Shown here: piece by piece, positions 1-11,170 of the stretch
Position numbering within the stretch: the first letter of the stretch is position 1
Layout: every line of letters begins with the position of its first letter
Origin: Myroides indicus
GTDB taxonomy: Bacteria; Bacteroidota; Bacteroidia; Flavobacteriales; Flavobacteriaceae
DNA: 64,000 nt
Assembly: GCF_004364575.1 (NCBI RefSeq)
Contig: NZ_SOAG01000003.1
Span: forward strand, 1 to 64,000
Direction of reading: 5' to 3'
The notes under the pieces: generated by a model
The model's input: only the letters and a program-made list of their open reading frames with translations
The model's database searches: none
What the model was told of the DNA's origin: nothing
Position numbers and translations under genes: made by a program

Positions 1-78
1 AATAGTAACTCTTACTATTATTCAAACAATAAACGGAAGTGCTAATAGAAATATAAACAACTTAAAAATTAATATTAC

Positions 79-570
79 CTAAATGCACCACGGGTTAATA
101 TTATCAATATCTATAAAGATTGCCTTATTTTTATAAGTGAGCGGAATACTGGTGTAATTTTTTAAATCAGGCATTTCATCATAAATTACAAATAGATTAT
201 TGTCATAATCTATTTTAAAGATTTGATCCTTAAAAATACTTGTTCCAATTTTACCGTCAGATTGTTGTCCGCTTAGCTCACCATCAAAAAACCGAATGTT
301 TTTCCATATCAAATTTCCGATTTGTAGTTTATTATCCTCACTGATTCCATTTTTATCAAACAGAATATTTTCTGCTCGATTAATTCGGTTAGGAGAAATA
401 GAAGCGTCTTCCATAGCAATCTGAAACATCAGATTTAAGCTGTCTTTTTCGTTAACCAGAGTTTTTACAATAATATTGTTGTGTTCCGTCAGGTGAAATG
501 GGATAACGGTTTGTGCTTTAGAACATACAAAAAATAAAATCGCAAAAAGAAGACAGATATTTTGTTTCAT
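79..570 (-). CDS. Secreted retropepsin-like protein, probably truncated
   Basis: A 163-residue protein with a clear N-terminal signal peptide (hydrophobic core at residues 4-17, cleavage expected after the SKAQ motif). The rest resembles the first lobe of secreted Bacteroidota aspartyl-protease-like proteins (IPF..HNNI start, DGKIG loop, F.IDYDNN strand). I know such proteins as roughly twice this length with a second lobe, so this one looks cut short. No further homologous-looking sequence can be read in the 78 bases before the window edge. Its ATG directly abuts the stop codon of the upstream LOG-family gene, so the two are translationally coupled and belong to the uvrA transcription unit. 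No catalytic DTG/DSG motif is visible, so activity is doubtful. The family assignment is from memory and moderate. Confidence 0.5.
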   Translation of the reverse strand: MKQNICLLFAILFFVCSKAQTVIPFHLTEHNNIIVKTLVNEKDSLNLMFQIAMEDASISPNRINRAENILFDKNGISEDNKLQIGNLIWKNIRFFDGELSGQQSDGKIGTSIFKDQIFKIDYDNNLFVIYDEMPDLKNYTSIPLTYKNKAIFIDIDNINPWCI

Positions 571-1293
571 TTAAAAGTTAGGTGAAAGATTATATTTTTT
601 ATAAAAAGTATCAATAATTTCTACCACTTCATCTGCGGTATCTACGATTTTAATTAAATTCAGGTCTTTAGGAGAAATATTGTGATATTTTTCCAATAAC
701 ACGGTTTTAATCCAATCAAATAATCCCGACCAAAAATCAGTACCTACTAAAACAATAGGGAATTTAACTATTTTATGAGTCTGTATAAGTGTAATTGCTT
801 CAAAAAGTTCATCTAAAGTACCAAATCCTCCCGGCAATACTACAAATCCCTGAGAATACTTTACAAACATTACTTTGCGAACAAAAAAGTAGTCAAATTG
901 CAAATTTTTGTCATTATCAATATAAGGGTTAAAGTGTTGCTCAAAAGGAAGTTCTATATTCAGTCCTACCGAAACTCCTTCACCTAAATGAGCTCCTTTA
1001 TTTCCTGCCTCCATAATACCGGGACCTCCGCCTGTAATAATTCCATATCCGGATTTGCTGATTTTAAAAGCAATTTCTTCGGCAAGCTTGTAATACGGAT
1101 TGTCTTGTTTTATGCGCGCTGAACCAAAAATAGAAACACAGGGACCAATTCGTCCCATTTTTTCATAACCATTTACAAATTCGGACATGATTTTAAAAAT
1201 CGCCCAGGAATCATTAGACTTTATTTCATTCCATGATTTCTGTTTGAATTTCTCCTGAATTAGTGCATCTTCATTCTCAAATGTATCTTTCAT
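571..1293 (-). CDS. LOG-family (TIGR00730) Rossmann protein, nucleoside monophosphate phosphoribohydrolase type
   Basis: The protein carries the two family signatures: GGGPGIMEAGNKGA (about residue 90) and PGGFGTLDE (about residue 155). These form the phosphate-binding and catalytic site that releases the base from nucleoside 5'-monophosphates; plant and some bacterial members make free cytokinins. Length (240 aa) is normal for the larger LOG type. A TTG six bases upstream is in frame, but the ATG at 1293 is the more natural start. The stop codon of uvrA lies just upstream (7 bases), and the gene is followed without spacing by the protease-like gene, so the three form one operon. The true substrate is not evident from sequence; in bacteria it may act in nucleotide salvage or toxic-nucleotide clearance. 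Confidence 0.85.
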   Translation of the reverse strand: MKDTFENEDALIQEKFKQKSWNEIKSNDSWAIFKIMSEFVNGYEKMGRIGPCVSIFGSARIKQDNPYYKLAEEIAFKISKSGYGIITGGGPGIMEAGNKGAHLGEGVSVGLNIELPFEQHFNPYIDNDKNLQFDYFFVRKVMFVKYSQGFVVLPGGFGTLDELFEAITLIQTHKIVKFPIVLVGTDFWSGLFDWIKTVLLEKYHNISPKDLNLIKIVDTADEVVEIIDTFYKKYNLSPNF

Positions 1294-1300
1294 AGTCAAT

Positions 1301-4135
1301 TTATTTTTTTAATTCTGCTTTTAAAAACTGAGCAGTATAACTTTTTTTATTTTTTATAATTTCTTCCGGTGTGCCGGTAGCTACAATTTTGCCTCCTTTA
1401 CTTCCTCCTTCATAGCCTACATCAATAATATAGTCAGCCAGTTTGATAACGTCCAAATTGTGTTCTATTATCAAAACAGTATTTCCTTTGTCAACTAATT
1501 TATCAATAACTTCCATCAATACTCTGATATCCTCAAAGTGCAGACCAGTTGTAGGTTCATCCAAGATATAAAAAGTATTTCCGGTGTCTTTTTTAGATAA
1601 TTCAGTGGCTAATTTTATTCGTTGAGCTTCCCCTCCGGAAAGCGTTGTGCTTTGCTGCCCTAATGTAATATAGCCTAAGCCCACTTCTTCGATAGTTTTT
1701 AATTTTCGGTATATTTTGGGTATATTTTCAAAGAAAGTTGTGGCTTCAGCAACCGTCATTTCCAAAACGTCCGAAATTGATCTTCCTTTATATCTGATTT
1801 CCAAAGTTTCCCTGTTAAACCGCTTGCCCTGACAAGTTTCACACTCTACATATACATCGGGTAAAAAACCCATTTCTATGGTTCGTACTCCCGAACCTTC
1901 ACAGGTATCGCACCTTCCACCAGAAACATTAAAACTAAACCTACCTGGCTTATATCCTCTTATAGCGGCTTCGGGAGTCTGGGAAAACAAATTGCGTATG
2001 TCTGAAAAAACTTCCGTATAAGTTGCAGGATTGGACCGAGGCGTTCTTCCGATAGGACTTTGGTCAATGCAAATTACTTTATCAATGTGCTCTAATCCTT
2101 TAATCTTTTTATAGGGTTTAGGTTTTGCAACAGCTCTGTAAAAATGAGTGTTTAGAATAGGGTAGAGCGTTCCGTTTATCAACGTTGATTTGCCTGAACC
2201 CGAAACACCAGTAACACAGGTCATTGTCCCTAAAGGAATTTCAATAGAAACATTTTTAAGATTATTTCCGGTTGCACCCTCTAATTTTAAAGTATTTCCA
2301 TTTCCCTGTCTTCTCGTTTCAGGAACTTTTATTTCTAATTCACCATTTAAGTACTGAGCAGTAAGTGTATGCTCTTTCAACAGTTCTTTCGGCGTGCCTT
2401 CACTGATTATTTTTCCTCCGTTTTTTCCGGCTTTGGGACCTATATCGATAACGTAATCTGCTTTTTCAATCATATCTTTGTCGTGTTCAACGACTAATAC
2501 AGAATTGCCCAGATCACGCAATGACTCTAATGAAGCAATCAAACGCGCATTATCCCTTTGGTGCAACCCTATGCTCGGTTCGTCTAAAATATATAAGACT
2601 CCGACCAATTGAGAACCTATTTGCGTTGCCAGACGGATGCGCTGTGCTTCTCCTCCGGATAGTGTTCTTGAGCTTCTGTTAAGAGATAAATAGGTAAGTC
2701 CGACATCTTTTAAAAAGGAAAGTCTTGTATTGATTTCTTTGAGAATTTCACCTGCTATGGCAAGTTGTTTTTCAGAAAGCTGTTCAGGCAGATTTTTAAA
2801 CCACTCAATCAGATTTTCAATATCCATCTGGATGAGTTCTCCAATATTTTTATCTCCTATTTTAAAATACAGAGTTTCTTTTCTAAGTCGGGTACCTTCA
2901 CAAGCAGGACATTCTATTTCATCCATAAACTCTTTTGCCCATCGTTTGATAGAACTGCTTTCGCTTTCCTCATATTGGTTTTTGATAAAATTGGAAATCC
3001 CTTCAAAATCAATTTTATAATTCTTGGTAATTCCTGCTATCGTATGTTTAACTGAAAAACTTTCCTGTCCGCCGTTTAAAATAATATTTAGAGCTTCTTC
3101 CGGAATATTTTCAATAGGATCATTTAGCGTAAAATTGTATTTCTGTCCAATCGTTTCTAACTGCTTAAACATCCACGATTTCTTTTCTGTCCCCAAAGGA
3201 GCCAAACCTCCTTTTTTGATGGATAGTTTTTTGTCGGGAATAATTTTACTCAGATTTACTTCATTAACAACACCCAATCCGTTACAATGCTCGCAAGCTC
3301 CTTTCGGCGAATTAAAAGAAAAGTTGTTAGGCTCTGGCTTAGGGTACGAAATTCCTGTTGTAGGGCACATCAAATGACGGCTAAAAAAACGAGGATTTTC
3401 ACTATCTTGTTCCAAAACCATGATAATGTCATCTCCGTGATGCATGGCCGTTTTAATACTTTCTGCCAAACGCTGTTTTGTTTGCTCACTTTCATCGATA
3501 GCAATACGGTCTATTACAATCTCAATATCGTGCGTTTTATACCGATCCACTTTCATGCCCGATTCAATATCTTTTATGATTCCATCAATTCGGATCTTTA
3601 CAAAACCTTGTTTAGCTATTTGTTCAAATAACTCTCTGTAATGGCCCTTTCTTGAACGAATTACCGGAGATAATAAATTGATTTTTTTACCTTTAAAATC
3701 CTGAACAATTAAATCTAAAATTTGTTCGTCAGAATAACTGACCATTTTTTCGCCGGTGTTATAACTGTAGGCTTCTCCGGCACGAGCATATAATAAACGA
3801 AGGAAATCGTATATTTCAGTAACTGTACCTACCGTTGAACGTGGACTTTTATTAGTTGTTTTTTGTTCTATAGCAATAACAGGAGATAATCCATCTATTT
3901 TATCTACATCCGGTCTTTCTAATCCGCCCAAAAACTGGCGGGCATAAGCAGAAAAAGTTTCAATATAGCGCCTTTGTCCTTCCGCATAAATGGTATCAAA
4001 TGCCAAAGAAGATTTCCCTGACCCGGATAAACCAGTAATCACAACCAATTTTTCTCTCGGAATAACAACATCAATATTCTTTAAATTATGGACTCTTGCT
4101 CCTAAAACCTCTATTTTTTCTTGAGTATCTAACAT
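1301..4135 (-). CDS. uvrA: Excinuclease ABC subunit A (UvrA)
   Basis: DNA-damage recognition ATPase of nucleotide excision repair, working with UvrB (encoded here at 19.1 kb) and UvrC. It has two ABC ATPase modules, each with a Walker A (GLSGSGKSS near the N-terminus, GVSGSGKST in the second half) and an LSGGEAQRI signature. It also has the expected zinc-binding cysteine pairs (CEHC, CPAC.G, CDTC..CETC) and the conserved IDQSPIGRTPRSNPATY segment. The length of about 944 aa is standard. An in-frame TTG upstream adds six residues but lies inside the tandem -7 promoter boxes, so the ATG at 4135 is preferred. The gene is divergent from pyrG and heads the operon with the LOG-family gene. Confidence 0.98.
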   Translation of the reverse strand: MLDTQEKIEVLGARVHNLKNIDVVIPREKLVVITGLSGSGKSSLAFDTIYAEGQRRYIETFSAYARQFLGGLERPDVDKIDGLSPVIAIEQKTTNKSPRSTVGTVTEIYDFLRLLYARAGEAYSYNTGEKMVSYSDEQILDLIVQDFKGKKINLLSPVIRSRKGHYRELFEQIAKQGFVKIRIDGIIKDIESGMKVDRYKTHDIEIVIDRIAIDESEQTKQRLAESIKTAMHHGDDIIMVLEQDSENPRFFSRHLMCPTTGISYPKPEPNNFSFNSPKGACEHCNGLGVVNEVNLSKIIPDKKLSIKKGGLAPLGTEKKSWMFKQLETIGQKYNFTLNDPIENIPEEALNIILNGGQESFSVKHTIAGITKNYKIDFEGISNFIKNQYEESESSSIKRWAKEFMDEIECPACEGTRLRKETLYFKIGDKNIGELIQMDIENLIEWFKNLPEQLSEKQLAIAGEILKEINTRLSFLKDVGLTYLSLNRSSRTLSGGEAQRIRLATQIGSQLVGVLYILDEPSIGLHQRDNARLIASLESLRDLGNSVLVVEHDKDMIEKADYVIDIGPKAGKNGGKIISEGTPKELLKEHTLTAQYLNGELEIKVPETRRQGNGNTLKLEGATGNNLKNVSIEIPLGTMTCVTGVSGSGKSTLINGTLYPILNTHFYRAVAKPKPYKKIKGLEHIDKVICIDQSPIGRTPRSNPATYTEVFSDIRNLFSQTPEAAIRGYKPGRFSFNVSGGRCDTCEGSGVRTIEMGFLPDVYVECETCQGKRFNRETLEIRYKGRSISDVLEMTVAEATTFFENIPKIYRKLKTIEEVGLGYITLGQQSTTLSGGEAQRIKLATELSKKDTGNTFYILDEPTTGLHFEDIRVLMEVIDKLVDKGNTVLIIEHNLDVIKLADYIIDVGYEGGSKGGKIVATGTPEEIIKNKKSYTAQFLKAELKK

Positions 4136-4142
4136 ATTTTTG

Positions 4143-4158
4143 CAAAAATACAAAGATA
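4143..4158 (-). promoter_or_regulatory. uvrA promoter, tandem -7 boxes
   Basis: Read on the minus strand, two adjacent matches to the Bacteroidota -7 consensus TAnnTTTG occur back to back (TATCTTTG then TATTTTTG), 7-22 bases before the uvrA ATG. No TTG at the -33 position is evident. The downstream box would give a nearly leaderless transcript. Confidence 0.55.
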
Positions 4159-4314
4159 CGGAATAATACTTTTTTAAAATAAGGTTTTGGAAAGCATCAT
4201 TCTAAACATATTCACAATTTTTATACTTTGATTATATGGACCGGTTTATATAATTGCAGGTGATTTAATTGAACCACAAATTCAAAACCGGCTTGATTGT
4301 TAACAAAAACTTAA

Positions 4315-6012
<1,698 letters not shown>

Positions 6013-6069
6013 ATTGTTTTTGATTGAAAACAACTTCAAAATTTTATTTGAATAATTACAAAAGAAGTA

Positions 6070-7971
6070 ATGGAACAAAAAAAACTAGATCGAAACAGTA
6101 TTATTGGCTTTATCATTATAGCTGGATTGCTAATCTGGATGATGTTTAACAACATCAACAAAGAGCAGGAGACTATTAACGAGAACAAAGAAGCTGTACA
6201 AACAGAACAGATAAAACAAGCGCAAACAGATACGATTGAGAACGCAATAAGCAGTCACTTTGAAAGCGATTCTTTAAAAAATGAAGCATTGCTTTCTACG
6301 TTAGGTAATTTTGCATATAGCGGAATGCTACCGTCAGCAGAAGGTGGAAGTACACAGCTAAAAAGTAATTTGCTTACTTTAACGATCGATAACAAGGGAG
6401 GAATGCTCTCTAATGTTATTGTTAATGATTTTACTCGTTTCAGTAAAAAATCAGGAGAAATTGTAGAATTGATAAAAGATAAAAATGCTGATTTTAATCT
6501 TGAAATTCATACAACAGATAACCGTACTTTAAATACAAAAGATTTATATTTTGAACCTGAACTCACGAAAGAAGGTAAAAATCAGGTTTTATCAATGCGT
6601 TTAAAAGCTTCTGAAAATCAATTTTTAGAATATCGTTATGTTTTAAAACCAGACAGCTATATGCTGGATTTTTCAATCCGCACGCAGGGATTAAATAAAA
6701 TAGTAGATATTTCTAAAAATCCAGAATTGGATTGGAATTTAAAATCTTATAGAAACGAAAAAAGCATTTCGTACGAAAACCGCTATACACGCTTGTACTA
6801 TGAGCATGAAAAAGGAAAAGATAACGACTTAAGTCCTACGAGTAAAGAGGATAACAAAACGATTAAAGATGTTACCTATATTGCCTATAAACAACATTTT
6901 TTCACTTCCATTTTGTTGACAGAAAAACCTTTTTCATCTGCAAGTATTACGTCTAAAAATCTTGTAAATGACGAAAAAGTAGATACTGTATTTACCAAGC
7001 AATTCAACAGTGTAGTTCCTTTAGCTTATTCTAATGGCGAATTAAACTATGATATGAACTGGTATTTTGGTCCTTCTGACTATAAAATACTAAAGTCTTT
7101 TGAAAGAAACCTGGACAATGTAGTTCCTTTGGGATGGGGAATTTTTGGCTGGATTAACCGTTATTTATTTATCCCTGTTTTTGGTGTTTTAAGTTCATTT
7201 TTACCTTATGGAATTGCTATTGTAGTTTTGACTATTTTAGTAAGATTGCTTATTTCTCCGTTAACTTACAAATCATATCTCTCTCAGGCTAAAATGAAAG
7301 CTATTCGACCTGAAGTAACTGAAATAAACGAGAAATACAAAAACGATCCGATGAAAAAGCAGCAGGAAACGATGAATTTGTATTCTAAAGCAGGAGTAAA
7401 TCCAATGGCAGGCTGTATTCCGGCATTAATGCAGATTCCAATTTTCTACGCATTATTTCAATTTTTCCCGTCAGCATTTGATTTGCGCCAAAAAAGCTTC
7501 CTGTGGGCAGACGATTTGTCATCCTACGATTCAATTGCACAGCTGCCGTTCAGTATTCCGTTTTACGGCAATCACGTAAGTTTATTTCCGTTATTGGCTT
7601 CAGTTGCTATTTTTATTTATATGAAAATGACTACCGGAGATCAGCAAATGGCTCAACCGCAACAGGAGGGGATGCCTGATATGGGGAAATTAATGAAAGT
7701 TATGATTTACATTTCTCCTATAATGATGTTGTTCTTTTTTAATAACTATGCATCCGGATTGAGTTTATATTACTTTATCTCCAACTTAATTACTATCGGA
7801 ATCATGTATGTTATTAAAAATCACATTGTAAAAGATCATAAAATAAAAGCCATCATCGAAGAAAATAAAACGAAACAAAGACCAAAAGGGAAGTTTCAAC
7901 GTAAGATGCAGGAAATGATGGAACAGGCTCAACAACAGCAAAAGCTAAAAGAACAACAAAAGAAAAAATAA
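6070..7971 (+). CDS. yidC: Membrane protein insertase YidC
   Basis: Inserts and folds inner-membrane proteins, alone or with SecYEG. The 633-residue protein has an N-terminal transmembrane anchor (about residues 12-27), a large periplasmic domain typical of Gram-negative YidC, and then the conserved five-helix insertase core beginning near residue 355 (WGIFGWINRYLFIPVFGVLSS; SPLTYKSYLSQAKMKAIRPE; GCIPALMQIPIFYALFQFFP). It ends in a strongly basic, Gln/Lys-rich tail suited to ribosome contact. It follows pyrG closely and is closed by a strong hairpin terminator. Nothing is unusual apart from the length of the charged tail. Confidence 0.97.
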   Translation: MEQKKLDRNSIIGFIIIAGLLIWMMFNNINKEQETINENKEAVQTEQIKQAQTDTIENAISSHFESDSLKNEALLSTLGNFAYSGMLPSAEGGSTQLKSNLLTLTIDNKGGMLSNVIVNDFTRFSKKSGEIVELIKDKNADFNLEIHTTDNRTLNTKDLYFEPELTKEGKNQVLSMRLKASENQFLEYRYVLKPDSYMLDFSIRTQGLNKIVDISKNPELDWNLKSYRNEKSISYENRYTRLYYEHEKGKDNDLSPTSKEDNKTIKDVTYIAYKQHFFTSILLTEKPFSSASITSKNLVNDEKVDTVFTKQFNSVVPLAYSNGELNYDMNWYFGPSDYKILKSFERNLDNVVPLGWGIFGWINRYLFIPVFGVLSSFLPYGIAIVVLTILVRLLISPLTYKSYLSQAKMKAIRPEVTEINEKYKNDPMKKQQETMNLYSKAGVNPMAGCIPALMQIPIFYALFQFFPSAFDLRQKSFLWADDLSSYDSIAQLPFSIPFYGNHVSLFPLLASVAIFIYMKMTTGDQQMAQPQQEGMPDMGKLMKVMIYISPIMMLFFFNNYASGLSLYYFISNLITIGIMYVIKNHIVKDHKIKAIIEENKTKQRPKGKFQRKMQEMMEQAQQQQKLKEQQKKK

Positions 7972-7980
7972 TCTATATAA

Positions 7981-8007
7981 AAAAGCAGTTCAACTTGAAC
8001 TGCTTTT
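7981..8007 (+). terminator. Rho-independent terminator after yidC
   Basis: A perfect stem (AAAAGCAGTT pairing with AACTGCTTTT) around a 7-base loop, followed by a T run, lies 9 bases after the yidC stop. Confidence 0.85.
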
Positions 8008-8099
8008 TTGTTTTTATATATTTTTAAACTAAAAACAACAATAATAGAAGTATGAGGAGGATATTTATCCAATTAATACCTCTAAGTTTATTGATATTA

Positions 8100-8483
8100 T
8101 TATTTGTATAATGTTTTTTTATCATGCTTTAAATCTCTAATTCCAAATAAAGCAAGAATAACTCCCATCAATAAAAATATATATGTAGAAAAAGACACCT
8201 CTGTTAAAGAACATTCAAATACATCATACCCAAAACGCATTATAAAATATAAACCTACAATTAAATCAATAACAGCCATTATTCTTCTCGTTTTTATGTT
8301 TTTACGACTTAAAAAAGCTAAATAACCAATGATGAAAGTCGCTATAAATATAATTTTCAGGAAAGGTATTTCTTCATTAAGTTCTTTTACTTTACTTTCG
8401 TTTAAAGTAATAATGATTAAAGCTGCAATTATTAAACCTGCTATAAAATAAATAATCGTCTTTTTTTTATTCTGTCTATTCAT
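8100..8483 (-). CDS. Small four-helix membrane protein, unknown function
   Basis: A protein of about 127 residues with four predicted hydrophobic segments (roughly residues 9-27, 39-57, 68-85 and 97-113). It has a basic N-terminus (MNRQNKKK) and a basic C-terminal tail (RDLKHDKK). The longer open frame begins 11 codons upstream, but the ATG at 8483 places a normal cytoplasmic basic N-terminus before helix 1. I do not recognise a family. It is a lone minus-strand gene between yidC and mnmA, which both run on the plus strand. Codon use looks like its neighbours, so it is probably real. Confidence 0.6.
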   Translation of the reverse strand: MNRQNKKKTIIYFIAGLIIAALIIITLNESKVKELNEEIPFLKIIFIATFIIGYLAFLSRKNIKTRRIMAVIDLIVGLYFIMRFGYDVFECSLTEVSFSTYIFLLMGVILALFGIRDLKHDKKTLYK

Positions 8484-8543
8484 ATTTGAAAAATTAGTCA
8501 AAATGTAATAACACACTCCCTAAATATAATAAAATTACTATAG

Positions 8544-8587
8544 GTTGGCAAAAACACACAATTTAATTTTATTAAACCTTTGCCAAC
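8544..8587. repeat. Inverted repeat upstream of mnmA
   Basis: GTTGGCAAA at 8544-8552 and its exact reverse complement TTTGCCAAC at 8579-8587 are separated by 26 AT-rich bases. The repeat lies between the divergent small membrane gene and mnmA, just upstream of the mnmA -7 box. It could be an operator or a weak hairpin; no function can be assigned from sequence. Confidence 0.4.
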
Positions 8588-8614
8588 ATTATCTCAATCA
8601 AAATTATAAAGTTG

Positions 8615-8622
8615 TATTTTTG
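8615..8622 (+). promoter_or_regulatory. mnmA -7 promoter box
   Basis: TATTTTTG matches TAnnTTTG 32 bases before the mnmA ATG, in the same GTTGTATTTTTGCC context as the pyrG promoter. No -33 TTG at the usual distance was found. Confidence 0.55.
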
Positions 8623-8654
8623 CCATTTATTTTCATTACAAGGAAAGGTATATT

Positions 8655-9866
8655 ATGAAAAGAGTAGTGGTAGGGCTTTCTGGAGGAGTAGATTCCAGTG
8701 TAGCAGCATACTTATTAAAAGAACAAGGATATGAGGTTATTGGGCTGTTTATGAAAAACTGGCATGATGATTCGGTAACCATATCCAACGAATGTCCTTG
8801 GTTGGAGGACAGCAATGATGCTTTAATGGTTGCCGAAAAACTGGAGATTCCTTTTCAAACCGTAGATTTAAGCGAGCAGTACAAAGAGCGTATTGTTGAT
8901 TACATGTTTAACGAGTACGAGCAGGGACGTACTCCTAATCCGGATGTTTTGTGCAACCGCGAAATCAAGTTTGATGTTTTTATGAAAATAGCAATGGAGC
9001 TTGGTGCTGATTATGTTGCCACAGGACATTATTGTCAAAAAGGAGAAGAAACAGTAACGGATAAAAACGGAAGTCAAAAAACAGTTTACAGACTTTTAGC
9101 CGGGGCTGATTCCAATAAAGACCAATCGTATTTTTTGTGTCAATTGTCGCAACAACAATTAGCAAAAGCACTATTTCCAATTGGTAATTTACAAAAATCG
9201 CAAGTACGTGAAATTGCAACTAAAATGAATTTAATTACAGCGGATAAAAAAGATTCGCAAGGACTTTGTTTTATTGGAAAAGTCCGCTTGCCTGAATTTT
9301 TACAACAGCAATTAAAGCCCAAAGATGGTTTTATTTATGAAATTCCTGCCGATGCACCTGTTTTTAACACTAAAGCAATATCTGAAAATACAGCGATAGA
9401 AGAACAGTTAAAAGCGGAAGCGAAAGCTTTTGTTTACACTCCTGAAATGGGGAAAAAAGTTGCCAATCATTACGGGGCACATTTTTTTACAATTGGACAA
9501 AGGAAAGGATTAAATGTAGGAGGAACAGCTGAACCACTGTTTGTTATAGCGACAGATGTAAAGGAAAACATTATATACACCGGACAGGGAAATCAACATC
9601 CGGGACTTTTTCACAAGGCTTTATTTGTAAAAGGAAATGAAATCCATTGGATTCGTGAAGATTTAGCTTTAAAAGACGGGGAAACTATGAATATATCCGC
9701 CCGAATAAGATACCGTCAACCTTTGCAAAAAGCTGTTTTACACAAAGTCAAAGACGGAATGTTTGTCCGATTTGACGAACCTCAATCGGCAATTACAGAA
9801 GGACAGTTTGTATCTTGGCACATTGGTGAAGAATTAATCGGTTCGGGAGTAATCTCAAAGTTATAA
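8655..9866 (+). CDS. mnmA: tRNA-specific 2-thiouridylase MnmA
   Basis: Thiolates uridine 34 of Lys, Glu and Gln tRNAs using ATP and a relayed persulfide sulfur. The PP-loop GLSGGVDSS is at residues 8-16. The tRNA-binding [12 protein letters not shown] motif carries the first catalytic Cys, and the second Cys is in [10 protein letters not shown] near residue 205. Sites for the usual second-half β-barrel follow ([15 protein letters not shown]). At 403 residues the protein is longer than the E. coli enzyme. The extra material includes a charged Ala/Glu/Lys-rich insert around residues 235-265, which I believe is common in Bacteroidota MnmA. It stands alone between a small membrane gene and a bidirectional terminator. 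Confidence 0.96.
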   Translation: MKRVVVGLSGGVDSSVAAYLLKEQGYEVIGLFMKNWHDDSVTISNECPWLEDSNDALMVAEKLEIPFQTVDLSEQYKERIVDYMFNEYEQGRTPNPDVLCNREIKFDVFMKIAMELGADYVATGHYCQKGEETVTDKNGSQKTVYRLLAGADSNKDQSYFLCQLSQQQLAKALFPIGNLQKSQVREIATKMNLITADKKDSQGLCFIGKVRLPEFLQQQLKPKDGFIYEIPADAPVFNTKAISENTAIEEQLKAEAKAFVYTPEMGKKVANHYGAHFFTIGQRKGLNVGGTAEPLFVIATDVKENIIYTGQGNQHPGLFHKALFVKGNEIHWIREDLALKDGETMNISARIRYRQPLQKAVLHKVKDGMFVRFDEPQSAITEGQFVSWHIGEELIGSGVISKL

Positions 9867-9870
9867 TAAG

Positions 9871-9916
9871 AAAAAAGATAAACGGCACTTTAATTGAGGT
9901 GCCATTTATCTTTTTA
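9871..9916. terminator. Bidirectional terminator between mnmA and fabF
   Basis: An imperfect inverted repeat pairs AAAAAGATAAACGGCAC with GTGCCATTTATCTTTTT, flanked by A and T runs. It sits between the convergent 3' ends of mnmA and the fabF paralogue. Confidence 0.75.
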
Positions 9917-9920
9917 AAGC

Positions 9921-11165
9921 TTATTCTTCATACTTTTTAAATATTGTTGTGGCAATATGTCCGCCAAAACCAAAAGTATTACTCATGGCATAATTAACTG
10001 TTTTATTTTGCTTTTTATCTAATGTAAAGTCAAACATATTTTTGTATTCCGGTTCAATTTCCCTGCTGTTTATGGTCGGCGGAACAATATCTTCTTTAAC
10101 AGCTTTAATACACGCTATGGCTTCAATGGCACCGGCAGCTCCTAATAAATGTCCGGTCATTGATTTTGTAGCACTGATATTAAGTTTATTTTTTGTCCCA
10201 AATACCCGTTCTATGGCTTTTAATTCACTAAGATCGCCTTGCGGAGTAGAAGTAGCATGAACATTAATATAATCTATATCTTTTGGCTGAATATTTGCAT
10301 CTTCCAAAGCTGCATGCATTCCTAGATAGGCGCCTTCTCCGTCAGGATGTGTACCTGTTAAATGATAAGCATCAGCTGCCATCCCTCCACCTATAATTTC
10401 TGCTAAAATAGTAGCTCCTCTTTTTTTGGCTTGTTCCAGTTCTTCTAAAATGATAGCACCCGCACCTTCGCCAATGACAAAACCATCTCTGTTAACGTCA
10501 AAAGGCATTGATGCCGTTTGCGCATTATCATTATTTGTCGATAAAGCTCTGGAGGCATTAAAACCTCCTACAGAACTTTCGGTAATAGCGGCTTCAGAAC
10601 CTCCAGTTATTATCATATCGGCTTTATTCCACTTTATATAGTTATAGGCATCAATAATAGCAGTATTGGAAGTTGCACAAGCAGATACAGTAGTAAAATT
10701 AATACCTCTTAATTCGTATTTAATCGAAATAACTCCCGATGCTATATCCACAATCATTTTTGGAATAAAAAAAGGATTAAATCGGGGAGTTCTGTTTCCT
10801 AAAACAAATTCAGTTATTTGTTGTTGAAAAGTTTCGATCCCTCCGTTTCCTGATCCCCATATTACGCCAATGCGATTTCTGTTCAGTTCATCAAAGTTTA
10901 TATTGCCTTCTTTTATAGCTTCTTCAACCGCTATCAATGCATATTGAGTATATAAATCATATCTACGGGCTTCTGCTTTGTTAATAAAATCTAAAGGGTT
11001 AAAGTTTTTGAGTTCACAAGCAAACTTTGTTTTAAATTTTGTGGTATCAAATCGGGTAATAGGAGCTGCACCGCTTTTACCTCCAATTAATGAATGCCAA
11101 AAATCATTTGCATTATTCCCAATAGGGGTTAAAGCCCCGATTCCTGTTACAACTACTCTTCTCAT
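9921..11165 (-). CDS. fabF: 3-oxoacyl-ACP synthase II, FabF paralogue
   Basis: Condensing enzyme of fatty-acid or related acyl-chain elongation. The thiolase fold is intact, with the full catalytic set: Cys163 in SACATSN, His303 in NVHATSTP, Lys334 in SATKSMTGH and His339. The length of 414 aa is normal. The housekeeping fabF usually sits after acpP, whereas this one is preceded only by a TetR regulator 5 bases upstream. That suggests a regulated paralogue for altered acyl chains, for example membrane adjustment, rather than the core enzyme. The pathway role is inference, while the enzyme class is secure. It converges on mnmA across a shared terminator. Confidence 0.9.
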   Translation of the reverse strand: MRRVVVTGIGALTPIGNNANDFWHSLIGGKSGAAPITRFDTTKFKTKFACELKNFNPLDFINKAEARRYDLYTQYALIAVEEAIKEGNINFDELNRNRIGVIWGSGNGGIETFQQQITEFVLGNRTPRFNPFFIPKMIVDIASGVISIKYELRGINFTTVSACATSNTAIIDAYNYIKWNKADMIITGGSEAAITESSVGGFNASRALSTNNDNAQTASMPFDVNRDGFVIGEGAGAIILEELEQAKKRGATILAEIIGGGMAADAYHLTGTHPDGEGAYLGMHAALEDANIQPKDIDYINVHATSTPQGDLSELKAIERVFGTKNKLNISATKSMTGHLLGAAGAIEAIACIKAVKEDIVPPTINSREIEPEYKNMFDFTLDKKQNKTVNYAMSNTFGFGGHIATTIFKKYEE

Positions 11166-11170
11166 ACTTT

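Noticed and set aside
2730..3641. Plus-strand open frames of 65-117 codons inside uvrA.
   Set aside because: They are complementary-strand shadows of a well-conserved gene with no start context or recognisable protein features.
4241..4291. CCGGTTT...AAACCGG inverted repeat between uvrA and pyrG.
   Set aside because: Seven-base arms with a 37-base loop; too weak to call an operator or terminator.
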